From contig JAOVFP010000005.1 of the NCBI GenBank assembly GCA_025738555.1, forward strand, positions 6,138,001 through 6,202,000: a stretch of DNA of 64,000 nucleotides. Direction: 5' to 3'. The position numbers were made by a program, and so were the translations under genes. Source of the DNA: Cyathus striatus. Lineage: Eukaryota > Basidiomycota > Agaricomycetes > Agaricales > Nidulariaceae. This document shows positions 22,029 to 34,263 of this stretch, in pieces (the first letter of the stretch is position 1; each line of letters opens with the position of its first letter). Under the pieces are notes generated by a model. It searched no databases. It was given only the letters and a program-made list of their open reading frames with translations, and was not told the origin of the DNA.

Positions 22029-24675
22029 TGGAACGCATGAATCAAATACTCGTTAATAACTCTTCTGCAATGCTCATAGAATCTGGCTTACCAAGCTCCT
22101 TCTGGTCTCTTGCAATGTCCACCGCCACTTACACCATATCCCGCTCTCCTGCATCTGGAACACATGGAAAGGTCCCCTACAAGCTCCTATTCCATAAGAA
22201 AGTGGATGTGTCATGGTTTTGCCCATTTGGCTGTACCACATATGCGCTCATTCCAAAAGGCGACAGAGCTGGAAAATTCTCTCCCAAAGGGAGAAAATCA
22301 ATAATGGTAGGCTATACCCCTGGTAAGAAGGCCTATCGCCTCATGGATGTGGAAACATGCACAGTATTTCACAGCTGTCATGTCACCTTTAATGAAGGAC
22401 ATGACACATCGACAGTAAACCTGTTCTCTGCCGACGAACCAAAACCTGAACCTGGCATCAGGGATTTCCTAATGCCTAGAGTCGCCATCGACCATGGTTC
22501 AGTGGGAGTGGATAAGGAGAACCATGGCACAACAAGCGATGATGAAGATTCAGTGGGAGTTCCAGTAGGTGCACGAGCAGAACGTACAGGAGAGCCAGCA
22601 GGAGAAACAAATGACAGGGTGCCAGAGCCAGTGGGAGGAGTACATGATAGAGTGGCAGAGCCAGTGGGAGATTCATTGGCCAAAACTCCTCAAACCCCTC
22701 CTAGGCCTGAGCAAACATGTACAAAACCTCAAGCCCCAAAGCATCGTCCAGCTCAAATTCAGCCAACACTAGCATCCATGCGTGAGAGGAGAACTGCAAA
22801 GCCTGCTGCACGAAACCAAGATTACGAACGTGCTTCAAACGTAAGTCGAAAAGTCACAGCCAATGCACAAACGGAGGAAATGCCAGACCTCATTCCCTTA
22901 GATGAGCCAGATGACAAAAGGTGGTCACCAGAATCTGAAGAGGAGACAGGTTTCTTCACAGGAATGTCCAAAGAGGAAATCATGGACCACCTTTTTGCTG
23001 GACTGGCAGATGTGACCGCTGACACAGGACAATTCGACCTTTTCGCTGGTTTATCAGAAATCCCAAATGCAGACACACCACACTCACCAGAGGAGGCATT
23101 CACTGGAAAGGACAAGCACAAATGGAGAGCTGCCCTGGATGATGAGCTTAACAGCCTAAAGGATAACAATGTATATGACATCATACCCATACCGAATGGC
23201 ATAAAACCCATCACTTCAAAGATGGTATTCCAGATAAAACCTAATGCGGAAGGGGGCATTGAGTGTTACAAAATCTGAATTGTTGCCAGAGGGTTTACAC
23301 AGAAGGAAGGCATTGACTACAAAGAGGTCTTTGCACCAGTAGCAAGCCTTGAGTCAATACGCATTATCCTAGCTATGGTGGCTAAGTATGACTTAATCGT
23401 CGAACAAATGGATGTCCAAACAGCTTACCTGAATGGAAAGCTTGATGAGGAGCTGTACCTAATTCCACCAAAGGGAGTTGACATTCCACAAGGACATTGT
23501 TGGAAATTAAAGCAGTCCCTATACGGTTTGAAACAGGCGGGAAGAACTTGGAACCACACATTGGACACAGAGTTAAAGAAAAGAGGCTTCATTCAAATGA
23601 ATGCAGAGACATGCCTATACATGTACCGAGAAGGATGAAATGTATGCTTCCTAGTGGTATATGTGGACGATTTCATCCTGGCTTCGAACCAACGTAAGCT
23701 CCTGGATGGAATAAAGAAAAAACTGTCAGACTCTTTCAAGATGAAAGACTTAGGCCCGGTATCCTATGTTCTCGGGATCAAAGTATCCCGAAACTTAAAG
23801 ACTCACCAAATCCTCCTGACGCAGAAGCAGTACGTAAACAACGTACTTGATAGATGTGGCATGGCTGACAGCAAGCCTGTATTCACGCCATTGTCAGCGA
23901 CTTTGAAACTCACAGCCAATGACCCACTAGATAACACAACATATCATGAAACAACCATCAGAGACAAACGAGTCTTGTACCTGAGTGTCGTAGGATCTCT
24001 CATGTACGCCATGATGGGGACTCGACCTGATATTGCATATTCCATAGGACTATTGGGCCGCTTTAGCAAGGATCCCAAGAAATGCCACTGGGATGCAGCA
24101 AAGTGTGTGCTTCGGTACCTGAAAGCAACCAAGTCTATGTCATTAGTACTCGATGGGAGAGATGTATCTCCAGATCTTACCTTCCATGGATACAGTGATT
24201 CTGACTGGGCTGGAGACCCAGATACATCATGATCAACCTCCAGCTACGTATTCATCGCTTCGAGGGCTGCAATTGGTTGGGCGAGCAAGCGCCAATTGTT
24301 GGTGGCTATGTCGTCAACAGAGTCAGAGTATGTTGGTCTCAGTACAGCAGGTCAGCACTTAGCTTGGCTCTGAAACTTCTTCGAAGACATAGGTCACCCT
24401 CAGGCAATCCAACTGACCTCTGGTGCGACAATCAAGGTGCCATTGTCCTATCAAAAGAGCCCCAGTTCAGGAATAGAACGAAACACATTGACCGAAAGTG
24501 GCACTATATCCGGGATGACCTCGTCGGGAAAGCGTTGGCAGTAGTACAATATGTCCGCACAGATGACATGGTAGCCGACATAATGACGAAGGGGCTCCTG
24601 CACGAAAAGCATTGGAAATTTGTTGAAGCTATGGGTTTACGAATGAATACAAGTGGGAGTGTCAGAATTGGTTAA
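22029..24675 (+). pseudogene. pol: Ty1/copia pol, 5'-truncated and broken
   Basis: Starts in the middle of integrase, right at the end of foldback element 2 (ERMNQILV, then the FWSLAMSTATY and FGCTTYALIPK blocks). A variable acidic linker follows, then reverse transcriptase (ARGFTQKEG, VFAPVASLES, QMDVQTAYLNG, SLYGLKQAGR and the catalytic YVDD near 23670), then copia RNase H (YSDSDWAGD, SSTESEYVGLS, CDNQGAI, ADIMTKGL). One frame is kept from 22029 to about 24400 apart from TGA at 23276, 23636, 24230 and 24371; a single-base shift near 24405 moves the end into another frame, which closes at 24673-24675. LTR, gag, protease and the integrase N-terminus are missing. At least two TGAs fall at Arg positions of the family. 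Confidence 0.9.
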
Positions 24676-24933
24676 TTATGTTATTATTAATTCTTCTCTG
24701 TTTCTTTATTTACGTAATCATTCTCTTTCCTTTTTCTTCGAAAACTTCACCTTATGCACCTCAGTCCGTTATACTCTGACTGAGGTGAGCCCTACTTATT
24801 ATACCTCATACATAACTACATACTAATGTACCATAGACACTCACTGCGTCTATCTTAGGTTAGCTAATCTATTAGTCTGTTATACTCTGACTGAGATGCT
24901 CACTGTGTCTATCTTAGATTTCGGTTCTTGACA
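24660..24933 (+). repeat. Probable 3' LTR of the copia element
   Basis: A purine run AAGTGGGAG precedes TGTCAGAATTGG at 24660, the usual layout at a copia 3' LTR. The stretch contains an internal duplication (TTATACTCTGACTGAG and a TCTATCTTAG-ended block, twice). A TTGACA at 24928-24933 is a plausible end. No second LTR is present to confirm the borders. Confidence 0.5.
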
Positions 24934-27261
24934 ATTACTGGTCAAAAAATTATACAAATTGGAACATAGTTGGTCCAGAAAATACAGTTGAAGTGAAATA
25001 CATGTACCTAAGCACTCAAGTTTCAACCCTGCGAGCTGAACAAAATACAAAACTGAGTTCTCACTATAATACAATGGACAATCAATAGTAATGTACAATA
25101 CAAGGTTGTTACAAAGGTATTTATCTTATGGCTTATTGTTCTTTCATGTTTTTATATAATATACTGCTTATGGGTACCTGTGGGTTATGGGTACTGTGAA
25201 CCTGACCTGTACCCATACCCACCAGTACTCATACCCATGACCTGTGTGGGTATAGTGTACCCATGCCATTGCCTAGTTATGTTCAGACTTGGTCCAGTGG
25301 GGTAGTGAGTGTATCATACATCTGAGGAATTGTGGGCCTTTTATGCAATTGTGGTCAGTGGCGCTGTGGAGACACTGATGCAATACTGATGTCATAAACT
25401 CCAAACCTTGGAGTCGAGCTGGCCTGAGTGCTAAAGCTCTATAGGCATTTGTCACATGCAGTACTTTGCAAAAAATGGACTAGTTCAACAATCCTAGAAT
25501 AGAGTAGTTAGTAAGGTAAAGAGTAACAAAGACTTAGCTAGATTGAATTGGTGTTCTGATGTTGACACTTCCTATAGACCTTATAGCTTAGAGGACTCAA
25601 TAGGACACGCAAAGTAAAGTCAAAAAGGGAGGTGAAATTCCTCTCAAGTCCTAACTCGAGGTATATACATGAGCAGCAATTGAAAGGGAATAGTGCATGT
25701 GTGCTCTGACATCACCAGAGCCCAGGGAATCAGTAAAGTAAAAGAAATTACATGAAATTGAAGGCAGAGAAAGAAATATAACAACAGAAAGAGAAATGGT
25801 AAGGTAACAGATGTATAGTAATGAAAGAGAGACCATGTTTAAATCACAACAAATGAACAAAACAGCCTACCACTCCCAGTACTCATTGAACTGATGCACA
25901 ACGACAGCAACTCTCTCTTGACATTACCACCAAATGCACAACATTGGAGATGACAGTAGGCTACTCTCCCCAAAGTAGCAGTGCAGTGGACTAGGCTGCA
26001 CACTCAACAATGTGTGGTTGGTGGCAGGGTGCTCGGTCATCAGACAGCAGCAGTCAGAACATTGGAAATGGAAGAGAGAGAATCAAAGTCTAGACAGTAT
26101 CATATTGGAAAAACAAGGGTGACGATAAAGGATAAGGAAAAGAAAAAAAGAGTGATTGAGAATAAATTGAAATGAATATGAACAGAATATAATTATCCCC
26201 ATGCCTCAACTCAACTCCCTGTCCTTCCACCAATTGGAGCATAGCATGATGACAGTAAAAACCCAGTCACTGTGTCTCTGCAGTGGAATCACCGGTCTTG
26301 AGGACAAGACAATAAGCTTGAAGATGAAAGAGGGGTCTTGAAAGGGTGTAAAACCCTAAGCCCTAGCGTCTTGAGCAGTCCAAGAGGCGCATTTTGCCAA
26401 GAAGATCTAAACATCATCTTGCACAGTCTTGAGGCCTAGATAGCAAGAGGATAGAGGAAAAGGAAAGCAGTGAGTAAAGCAGAGGATAACCGAGACACAT
26501 TGAGAGCATCAGCGAGACACAACAGCATACAGGCAGAGTCACATGGTGTTTGGCATTGGCTTCCCAATGTTTGGTTAAGCCGCGCTGCATCTCTAAGTCC
26601 ACATATGAAGAAAAACAGGAAGGAATAGTAAAAGTGTGCTTGCACAACACTTTGTGAGGTCAAAGTAAGCTAATAAAATGAATAAAATAAGTATTGGTGT
26701 AAGTAGAAGTATTGAATAGTAAATAAAAGACAAAATAAATGAGATAGATTGAAATATAAGTAATACACTGGGTTATAAGGTAGTCGTAGTACATAGTCAT
26801 CCAATATCACGTGCTACAGCGTGATATAGCATGACAAACCAATGAAATTCAAATGTGAAATTGCGGAGTGGTTTTCTCAAAAAATGAGATTCACCAAAAT
26901 TCTAGGGCCAGTTTTCTCTAATATTCCATGAATCTCAATCATAGTCAATTGTTGTGTAGAGTGCCACATAAAAATGTTGGATTTTAAAACCATGGAAAAA
27001 TAATGTATTGAGTACACGTGATGCTACAAATTACAGTGATGCGCTAGCTGGCAGTAGAGTAGATCGTGTTTAGGAGTCAAAATTGGCTATGCTTTTGAGA
27101 ACCAAATGCAAAAGGCAGCAAGCTGATAACTTCCACAGCAGGAAGAAAGCATGGCATGAAATTGACAAGTCAGATAAAGAAAATAGGCCAAATGTAAGTG
27201 ATATTCATGCAATACTTCTGTAACCTGTGCATAATTCACTGTTAAGATTCCAATCAGACAC
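24934..27261. other. Intergenic, no supportable gene
   Basis: Over 2 kb without a gene I can support. 25165-25262 is a run of TACCCATACC- and GGGTAT-like words similar to the subterminal sequence of the hAT elements in this window, perhaps a relic. The remainder is AT-rich with scattered purine-rich stretches. Confidence 0.5.
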
Positions 27262-29134
27262 ATGCTGTCATCTGCTGCGACACAGACAAGTACTGATTCA
27301 GGTCCACTTAGGGAGAGGACAGTAAACATGGAACAGGAACCTGGTCTACCTGCTGAGTGGGAGTTTGTAACACAGTTCTTTGTGAATTGCAAAACACATT
27401 CTGAATGGACAGAGAATACATTTACAGAACAAGGTGTCAAAATAGCTGAGCATGGGGAGGGGCTAGCAGAAGAAGAGCATAGTGGGGAGCCAGTAGAAGG
27501 AGGGAATAGTGACGAGCCAGCAGGAGGGCATAGCAGCACAGATCTAGCAGATGATGATAATGAAGCTGGAGATAGTGATATAGAAGGAGAAGGCAACCCA
27601 AGCGATGACTTTGAAGGAGAAAGCAATCTGGCTAATGATTATGTGAAAAAGCGCTGGGTTCCACCATCTCTTGAAGCTGCACAAGAAGAACATACAGTGC
27701 TGCACCAAATTCTGCATCCATGACGAAATAATGGAATTGGGCACAAGGACCCAAAGCTCAATTCATTGCTGCATAGCCGGTTAGAAGCCATGAAGCAATT
27801 TCTGTGGAACTATACAAATATCCACTCACCATTCTATGGAAAGTGGATGGCAGCATCATTGGACACTGCAAATGCACTGGAATGTGGGTGCTGGTTTGCA
27901 AGGCACCTACATGAGTGGTCTTCTGCTTTCATTGTGGATCATAATAATATTCCAGAGAATATCTACAGAAAATGGAATAAGTCATGGTTAGATGATGAGG
28001 ACATGAAAAACGAACTTGCTGAGTACATTATGTCACTCGGAAAGTTCTTTTCTGCAATGGACTTGAAGAACTATCTGGATACACCTGAAGTTCAGGCACA
28101 ATATGGGATGAAGAAAGGAATTTGCGAAAAAATGGCACAAAATTGGCTTAAAAAGATGGGATATCAGTGGCATAGAGAGCCAACTGGTCAATATGTTGAT
28201 GGGCATGAGCATGAGGATGTTAGGGTATACTGCCAAAAGGTTTTTATACCCCAAATTCAAAAACTTGTGCACCAATCGCATATATGGGATAAAAATGGAA
28301 AGGAAGAGGAAGACAACTCACCATGACCACATGAGCAGCACATTGTTATTTGGTTTCATGATGAAAGTACATTTTACACACATGACTGAAGGAAGCAGAG
28401 GTGGGTAAAATCCACTGAAACAGCAGTCCCACAGCCAAAAGGAGAAGGATGTTCTTTGATGACAGCTGACTTTGTGTCTGCCAAGTATGGGTGGCTTCGA
28501 TCTCCTGATGGAAAGGAATCAGCACATGTAATTTTCAGAGCAGGAAAGAACTGTGATGGATACTTTGCTAATGATGAGATCATTATGCAAGTGAATAAGG
28601 CCATGGATATCGTGTCTAGGGAGTATCCTGAGGAAGAGCATATTTTCGTGTTTGACAATGCAACAACTCATCTTAAATGTGCTGATGGTGCTCTTTCAGC
28701 TCACAGAATGACAAAGGGACCCTCGAAAATATTTGGTGTTGATGTCCCACTCCAGATAAATGGTATCACCCAGTACCATGCAGATGGGAAAGTGAAAAAG
28801 ACATGAATCCAAATGCAACCAGGGCGGCTACCAGATGGAAGAGAGCAGCCTTTGTATGACTCCAGTGGCATCTTCAAGGGCATAACCAAAATCCTTGAGG
28901 AGCAAGGATTGGTTGATGAGGCAAAGCTTCCAGTGGAATGCAAAGGATTCAAGTGTGTTAATGCAGCGAGAAAGTGTTGCCAGCGAAGGGTTGTATTCCA
29001 TCAGCCAGATTTTGCGAATCAGGAGTCAATTCTTGAGATGAGGTGTCGAGAGCATGGCTTCAAGGTCCTTTTTCTTCCGAAATTTCACTGCGAGTTAAAT
29101 TTTATAGATGCTGGGGGCATGCGAAGAGAACGTA
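27262..29134 (+). pseudogene. DDE (Tc1/IS630-like) transposase, 5' part
   Basis: From ATG 27262 one frame runs through an acidic N-terminal region, a helical DNA-binding-like part (RRNNGIGHKDPKL, then WIAAS-type motifs and GYQWHREPTGQYVDGHE) into a DDE nuclease core: FHDESTFY (first Asp), VFDNATTH (second Asp), FLPKFHCELNFI (just before the third acid). TGA stops at 27721, 28324, 28387 and 28804 interrupt it. Beside the third catalytic position, about 4 nt are missing compared with the related copy near 57190 (HCELNFIEYFWG). An hAT element is inserted at 29143. Two defects therefore precede the insertion. The frame resumes at 33684. Confidence 0.82.
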
Positions 29135-29142
29135 CCATCAGT

Positions 29143-32100
29143 TAGGGCTGCCAACCATGCCATAACGGTTTATGGCCATCTTTCAAAAACTGTCGACGGT
29201 ACAAATATCAGCCGTAACCGTCCTGTGTTCATTTTTTGGGGGGGGTCAACGGTACGGGGCAGGTTAAAAGACAGCCGTATACAGGTCAACAGGTAATTTT
29301 TTTCTCAAAATGAGCTGGCACTAGGAAAACAGTATATATATCATATTTAAGAAAAATCCTATGTGTATTTAAACCTATAACAAGATACAATGCCTCAGAG
29401 CGACATAAACAACTTAATTTTGAAGCTTGAGATGTTGCTTGACGATCATAAGGTTACGGATCGTGTCTGGCTTCAAACTTGCGTGATGAATCGAAATGGT
29501 GTCACGCCCTCCAGAAAATATGTGTTCAACAGCAACAGCCGACCCTAGAATTGAAAGGAGTCAATATATATCGCATAATAGACAGAGATGAGGTTTACAT
29601 ACCAGGTATACCCAAAATATCTCGAGCCAAGCGATACAGTGCTAGGAACTGAAAGCGCCGACTATACCACCACTGAAGGGGCTTGCAAGACTCAAAGTCT
29701 TCAGCCGGAAGTTTGAAGTAGTCTGCGAGCTCGTTCGCACAAATACGTGGCCTGCGTGCATATCTTGATGTGAAACTGGCGCTGAATGTTGTCCCAGTGG
29801 TTGATGTCGAAAAGGAAGGTGGTGAGATAGTCTCAGAACTGGAATGAATAGTTACATAGTGCTCGTGAAAATAAGTCTCAAGCTTTTCTTTAGTGCCTTC
29901 AAGGTATGTAAGAAGGGTCAAATCGTTCTTGAAATCAGATTTCAACCCTTCGTAAGAGATCCGGGGGTCAAGTACTGAAATCAAAATGGTTAGTAACACC
30001 AAGAATTATCAGTTAAAGAAAGAACACATGCGCTGCCCATGTGTAGAGTGGTGATTCATCAAATCTCTCATAGTACTCAGAGAGTTTCAGATGTGCCGCA
30101 ACAAGCCCATTCTGCAATGTAGGAGGCACTGACAGTGGCAATTGCTGAATTGAAATTTTGAGTTGGTCTTGAAGACCTCGAAAGATGGCGACCATATGAG
30201 AGAGCATAGGCATTTTAGTAATCGACATTTGTGTTGTCGCAGACCTAAATTTCTCAAGCCATTCAGCCACGATGCAAATGCTGTTCCATTCATCCTGGCT
30301 AAGTTCAAATTGCTGGAACTGGTCATGATGTGCTGGACGTGTAATAAAGCTGTCAATGACATCTTGAAATTGAAGAGCTTGTCCTAAAAATATATATCAG
30401 CATTCTGTACAGTATAGAACATAGGCATACACACTTAGCATTTGATGAGTCGATGACCAGTGTGTCCTCACATCCAGGATAAGCATAAGAGGCATTGCAA
30501 TATCTGCACCTGTTCCGCTGCCTTGAGAAAAGATCCTCACTTCACGCATCCAGGCACCACGGCACTGTGGACTTGACCTTACACCACACACAATTTTGCG
30601 CAACTAGAATTAAAAACAATGAGATGAAATCAAAATATATCATGATTAAAACCTACCTTATTCACGGCTCCAACGTCAAGATCCCCTGTCGCAAAAGTCT
30701 CACTTGAGTACTGATCAGGATCAAGCAATGTAGCTTCTTCATCAAGCACTTCGTCCAGGGACTCTGTGACAGTATCTTGATATAGTCCACTTCTTCCTGT
30801 TGCACGCTTGCTGTCCGTGATTGATAGTGCATCAATGCACTCAAGAAGCTATATAAATATATATTAGTTACATTCAGTAAGGGTTGTCATGAGAAATACC
30901 TTAATAGCTGCTAGGTGGATAGTATGTGGCATGCATCGAAGACGGGAAAACTTGGCATCGAATTCAATTTCAGCATCATGACAGCGCTCCTCAAGCGAAT
31001 ACATGAGGGTATTGTTATTGGAAGCATTGTCCATCATGACAGCCAAAACCTATCAACATGTTATTGCTCAAATGCAATTAGTGAAACAAAAATGAATGCA
31101 TACTGATTTCTGGATACCATATAGTTCCATCATATTCCAGACTGCATCTGCAAGATTCTCCCCAGAGTGCGGGCCAATGAGCTCACAAAAGTCAATTAGT
31201 AGTTCCTCTGTAATTTAATAATAATGTTAGAAATGATACAAATCATGAAACATAGTTCATTACATACCAAGAACACCATCATTGGTAACGTAATGAGCAA
31301 CAATTGCCAGAAATGCAATTTGGTTGCTTGAGGTCCATGCATCGAGAGAAAGACTGATTCTCAATTCAAGGTTCTGTAGATTTGTATAAGATTTTGTATT
31401 ACAGCCACATGATTGTAGAAAAATAAGTACCTTGAATATTTCTTTTGTTGACTTAACTGTATCCTCACCCATTTTCATAATACGTGAATGGATGGTGGTT
31501 CTACCAGGCACTTTCAGCGGTTTCATGGCATGAAAATGAGTATACTGCAGCAATTCACGGAACCTAGGCTTGTCGACCTTGTCAAAAGGTTGGTCACAGG
31601 AAGCAATCCACTTCGCAAGCAGATCCTCGAAGTGATCTTGGCTCCATTCACCCTATCAGACATAATTAGAACTGATTGTATTAGTACAGCACAAGAACAC
31701 ACACCCAGGCCTTGTCAGCTTGGCAAGAAAATGCATCCATTATCGTTCCAGTTGCCCCAGATGCAAGTCCAAATTGCTTAAGATAATCTGATAGCTCGGA
31801 AGCACTGAGAACTTTTTTTCCAGATGCAATAAGGATCTCTTCCTCTGTAGGAGGGGAAGATCGCTCCTTTAGCACGAGATAGAGGCTATACATCTCTGGA
31901 AATGCTTTACTGAGATGGCCAATGAGTCCTATACAACAGATGAGTTATCTTGAATAGAGAAAAGTAAATACGAATGAAGAGAACACAACTTACCATTCAA
32001 ATTATATTTCATTCCCCTCGTAACAGCAAGTATGCGTCTACTTCCATGGTAGCACTGATAATAATGATCACCTTCGCGCTGTTCGCCTTTAGGACTGTTG

Positions 32101-33675
32101 GAAACGCTCTCGTAGAAGTAATAAATAGGATTTCGTTTTCCTCACATCATTACTGGTCTGTCCTCAACATTGGTATCCTATAGACCACATAAGACATTGA
32201 TAATGAAAGTAGCTTATAAAACATACCACAAGGTCGCCATCTACTTTATCAACATCATCTTGGTGAGTCTTCTTTGCTGCAGGTACCTTAGATGTGGCCT
32301 GGCGCAAAGATTGTGTTCGCTTTCATTTCGAAAGAGAGAGCTTGCTGGGAAGTGACATAGTGGTCTTTACAAAGGTAATGAATCAGTATTAGTTATGACA
32401 GATACAAGTGGAAACACACCTCCTCGTTGTCAATTGTCAGATCATCATCATCATCAGACTCATCCTCAGAATCAGAGAACTCAACTAATTCAGGTATGAA
32501 TTTGACGTCATCTGACTCTGTATCACTGATGGCCTTATCTTCACGACAACCTTTAGAACTTGGTTTTGCAGGCTTTGGTCGACACGGTTTCAAGGACTTC
32601 GGTTTGAAACAACTTTCAAGTTGGCCAGTTTCATCGAGCTTCTCCGCATTTAGAAGCTCTTGAAGACGATTCTTAGTCTTGTTATGGGTGTGACGACCAG
32701 TAGAATCTAGGTTAAGAATACAAATCAGTAGACACTCAAACAATGTGCGAAAATAGTACATACCTGATTTCAAAGTTTCAAGAGCCGGTACTGTAGCATC
32801 ATTTTCACCAGAGGGAGGTTGAACGATAGACAGAGGAGAAGTAGACATAATGAAGTAACTTTCGAGGTGACGTTAAGACGACAGAAGTTCTGCAGATTTT
32901 GAATGGCTTCTTTTATAGAAGAGCAAGGGAATCGTCGAGAATAATCACCATTATAGTGTCACTGTATCGCAATTCTTATGCATGGGGGTTATCCTCCAAT
33001 AAGATACCTACTAAACTCTTGAATGGGACGCCATTCTGGTGTCATTGTGTCGCAATTCTTGCGCTTGGAGGCTGTCTTCCAATAAAAACTAACGAGACTC
33101 TAGATGGCCCAATAAAATCGAAGATGATTGAAGTATTGCTAATCAGCACGACAGCAGGTACATGTGTAGCGGGGGATAAAATATTGTCCATGATCATAGC
33201 AGCCAATTGAGCAGACAGCAAGGAAGCAGGGCACTTATACGACTGAAGAAGCGACGATGAAGAGATCTTCGAAATACTTTGGGATTACCAGAGTATTGAC
33301 ACTAAGTAAAGTAAATAGTCAGTACAACGTTTAGGATCACAATCAAATACAGTACTTACAGCTGAAGCACTGAGATTGAGTGCATATGAGCTGACAGGTT
33401 TCGTTGATCATCATCAAACATGTTACGCGACAGGACAACCAAAAGTTTGTCGATTTGTTAGATACTGTTACCTACATCATGGAGTGCAAACAAATGTGAA
33501 TGTATGTAAGCCATGTTGATGGCCGTATGATGGTAGCACGGTATGGGTACTGACAGGTAAAACCTGCACCGTACCCATCCCATGCTGAGGTCTCTTCCAG
33601 CCTCAAACGGTACGGCACCCGTGATGTCTGTAACCGTACTGTAACCGTTTTGCACGGTTATGGGTGGCAGCCCTA
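29143..33675 (-). mobile_element. hAT DNA transposon, 4.5 kb, nearly complete
   Basis: The ends TAGGGCTGCCA and TGGCAGCCCTA form the terminal inverted repeat, flanked on both sides by the identical 8-bp duplication CCATCAGT (29135-29142 and 33676-33683), diagnostic of hAT. Subterminal blocks rich in CCGTA/TACGG words lie inside both ends (29160-29290; 33530-33660). It carries a multi-exon transposase gene on the minus strand and interrupts a Tc1-like transposase gene. Confidence 0.95.
29414..32848 (-). pseudogene. hAT transposase gene, multi-exon, two nonsense codons
   Basis: Minus-strand gene from ATG 32848 to TAA at 29414-29416 with roughly a dozen exons and short introns (first donor GTATGT, next acceptor CCTAG). 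Recognisable parts in order: acidic Ser/Asp-rich N-terminus; a zinc-finger-like region (NPIYYFYE...YQCYHGSRR near 32050-32150); hAT core with SLSLDAWTSSNQIAFLAI near 31330 and AVMMDNASNNNTL near 31020; the C-terminal dimerisation region VEHIFSGGRDTI near 29490. The enzyme would cut and paste TAGGGCTG-ended elements. TGA codons at 32323-32325 and 32142-32144 (written TCA on the plus strand) break exons 3 and 4; the other exons I read are open. I did not fix every splice site. Confidence 0.82.
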
Positions 33676-33683
33676 CCATCAGT

Positions 33684-33972
33684 GTCCACCATCATCGAAG
33701 GAGGAAGATTTAGAAAGGAACATGGTGGAAGCACTTGATTCTATCCCAATTGAGATTATGTGGCAGTATGTTGACATCTGATTGGTAACTTCTCTGATTA
33801 TCTGATCTGTCAGTTTCCTGATAGCTATGCAACATCCTGTCTTCAATTCATTGATGCTTACCGCAAAGAACTGAATGGAAGGCAAGCTGCTTGGGCATCA
33901 AGAAGATATCGTGGTCATTGTGTTCTTCCTGAATATATTTTGGAAGAGTTGCTAAGAGAAGATATTCATTGA
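33684..33972 (+). pseudogene. DDE transposase, 3' part after the hAT insertion
   Basis: Continues the gene broken at 29134. After the second copy of CCATCAGT the coding sequence resumes and contains a probable 40-nt intron (GTAACT to TGATAG, about 33784-33823). The C-terminus reads FIDAYRKELNGRQAAWAS and ends ELLREDIH before TGA at 33970-33972. The same C-terminal motif (MDAYR.GL) occurs in the smaller relatives at 34264, 48190 and 56709. Confidence 0.8.
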
Positions 33973-34263
33973 ACTCCAGTCTCTTTGTTATTCTCATAGT
34001 ATGATATTGTGTAACATAATGTATTATAATACTTTAATTATTGTAACTACACTCATCTTAATCTACATAGTATATTTCGTACAAGGAGAATGGGACAGTG
34101 TACATCTTAGAAAGATGTGCAGAAGTCCACAGAAGTGCTCCGGCCAAGCTCCGGCTGCTGTCGTAGTGATTTTCCCATAGTCACATTTTGCTAACCTCAT
34201 AGTCACAGTTTTGTCACATCACCTGACATTGGATGGCTATGAACTACAGCTACCTTAGTAGTA

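Noticed and set aside
25385..25450. tRNA- or SINE-like stretch (GTCGAGCTGGCCTGAGTGC)
   Set aside because: Only a partial A-box-like resemblance; no second box and no cloverleaf found by eye.
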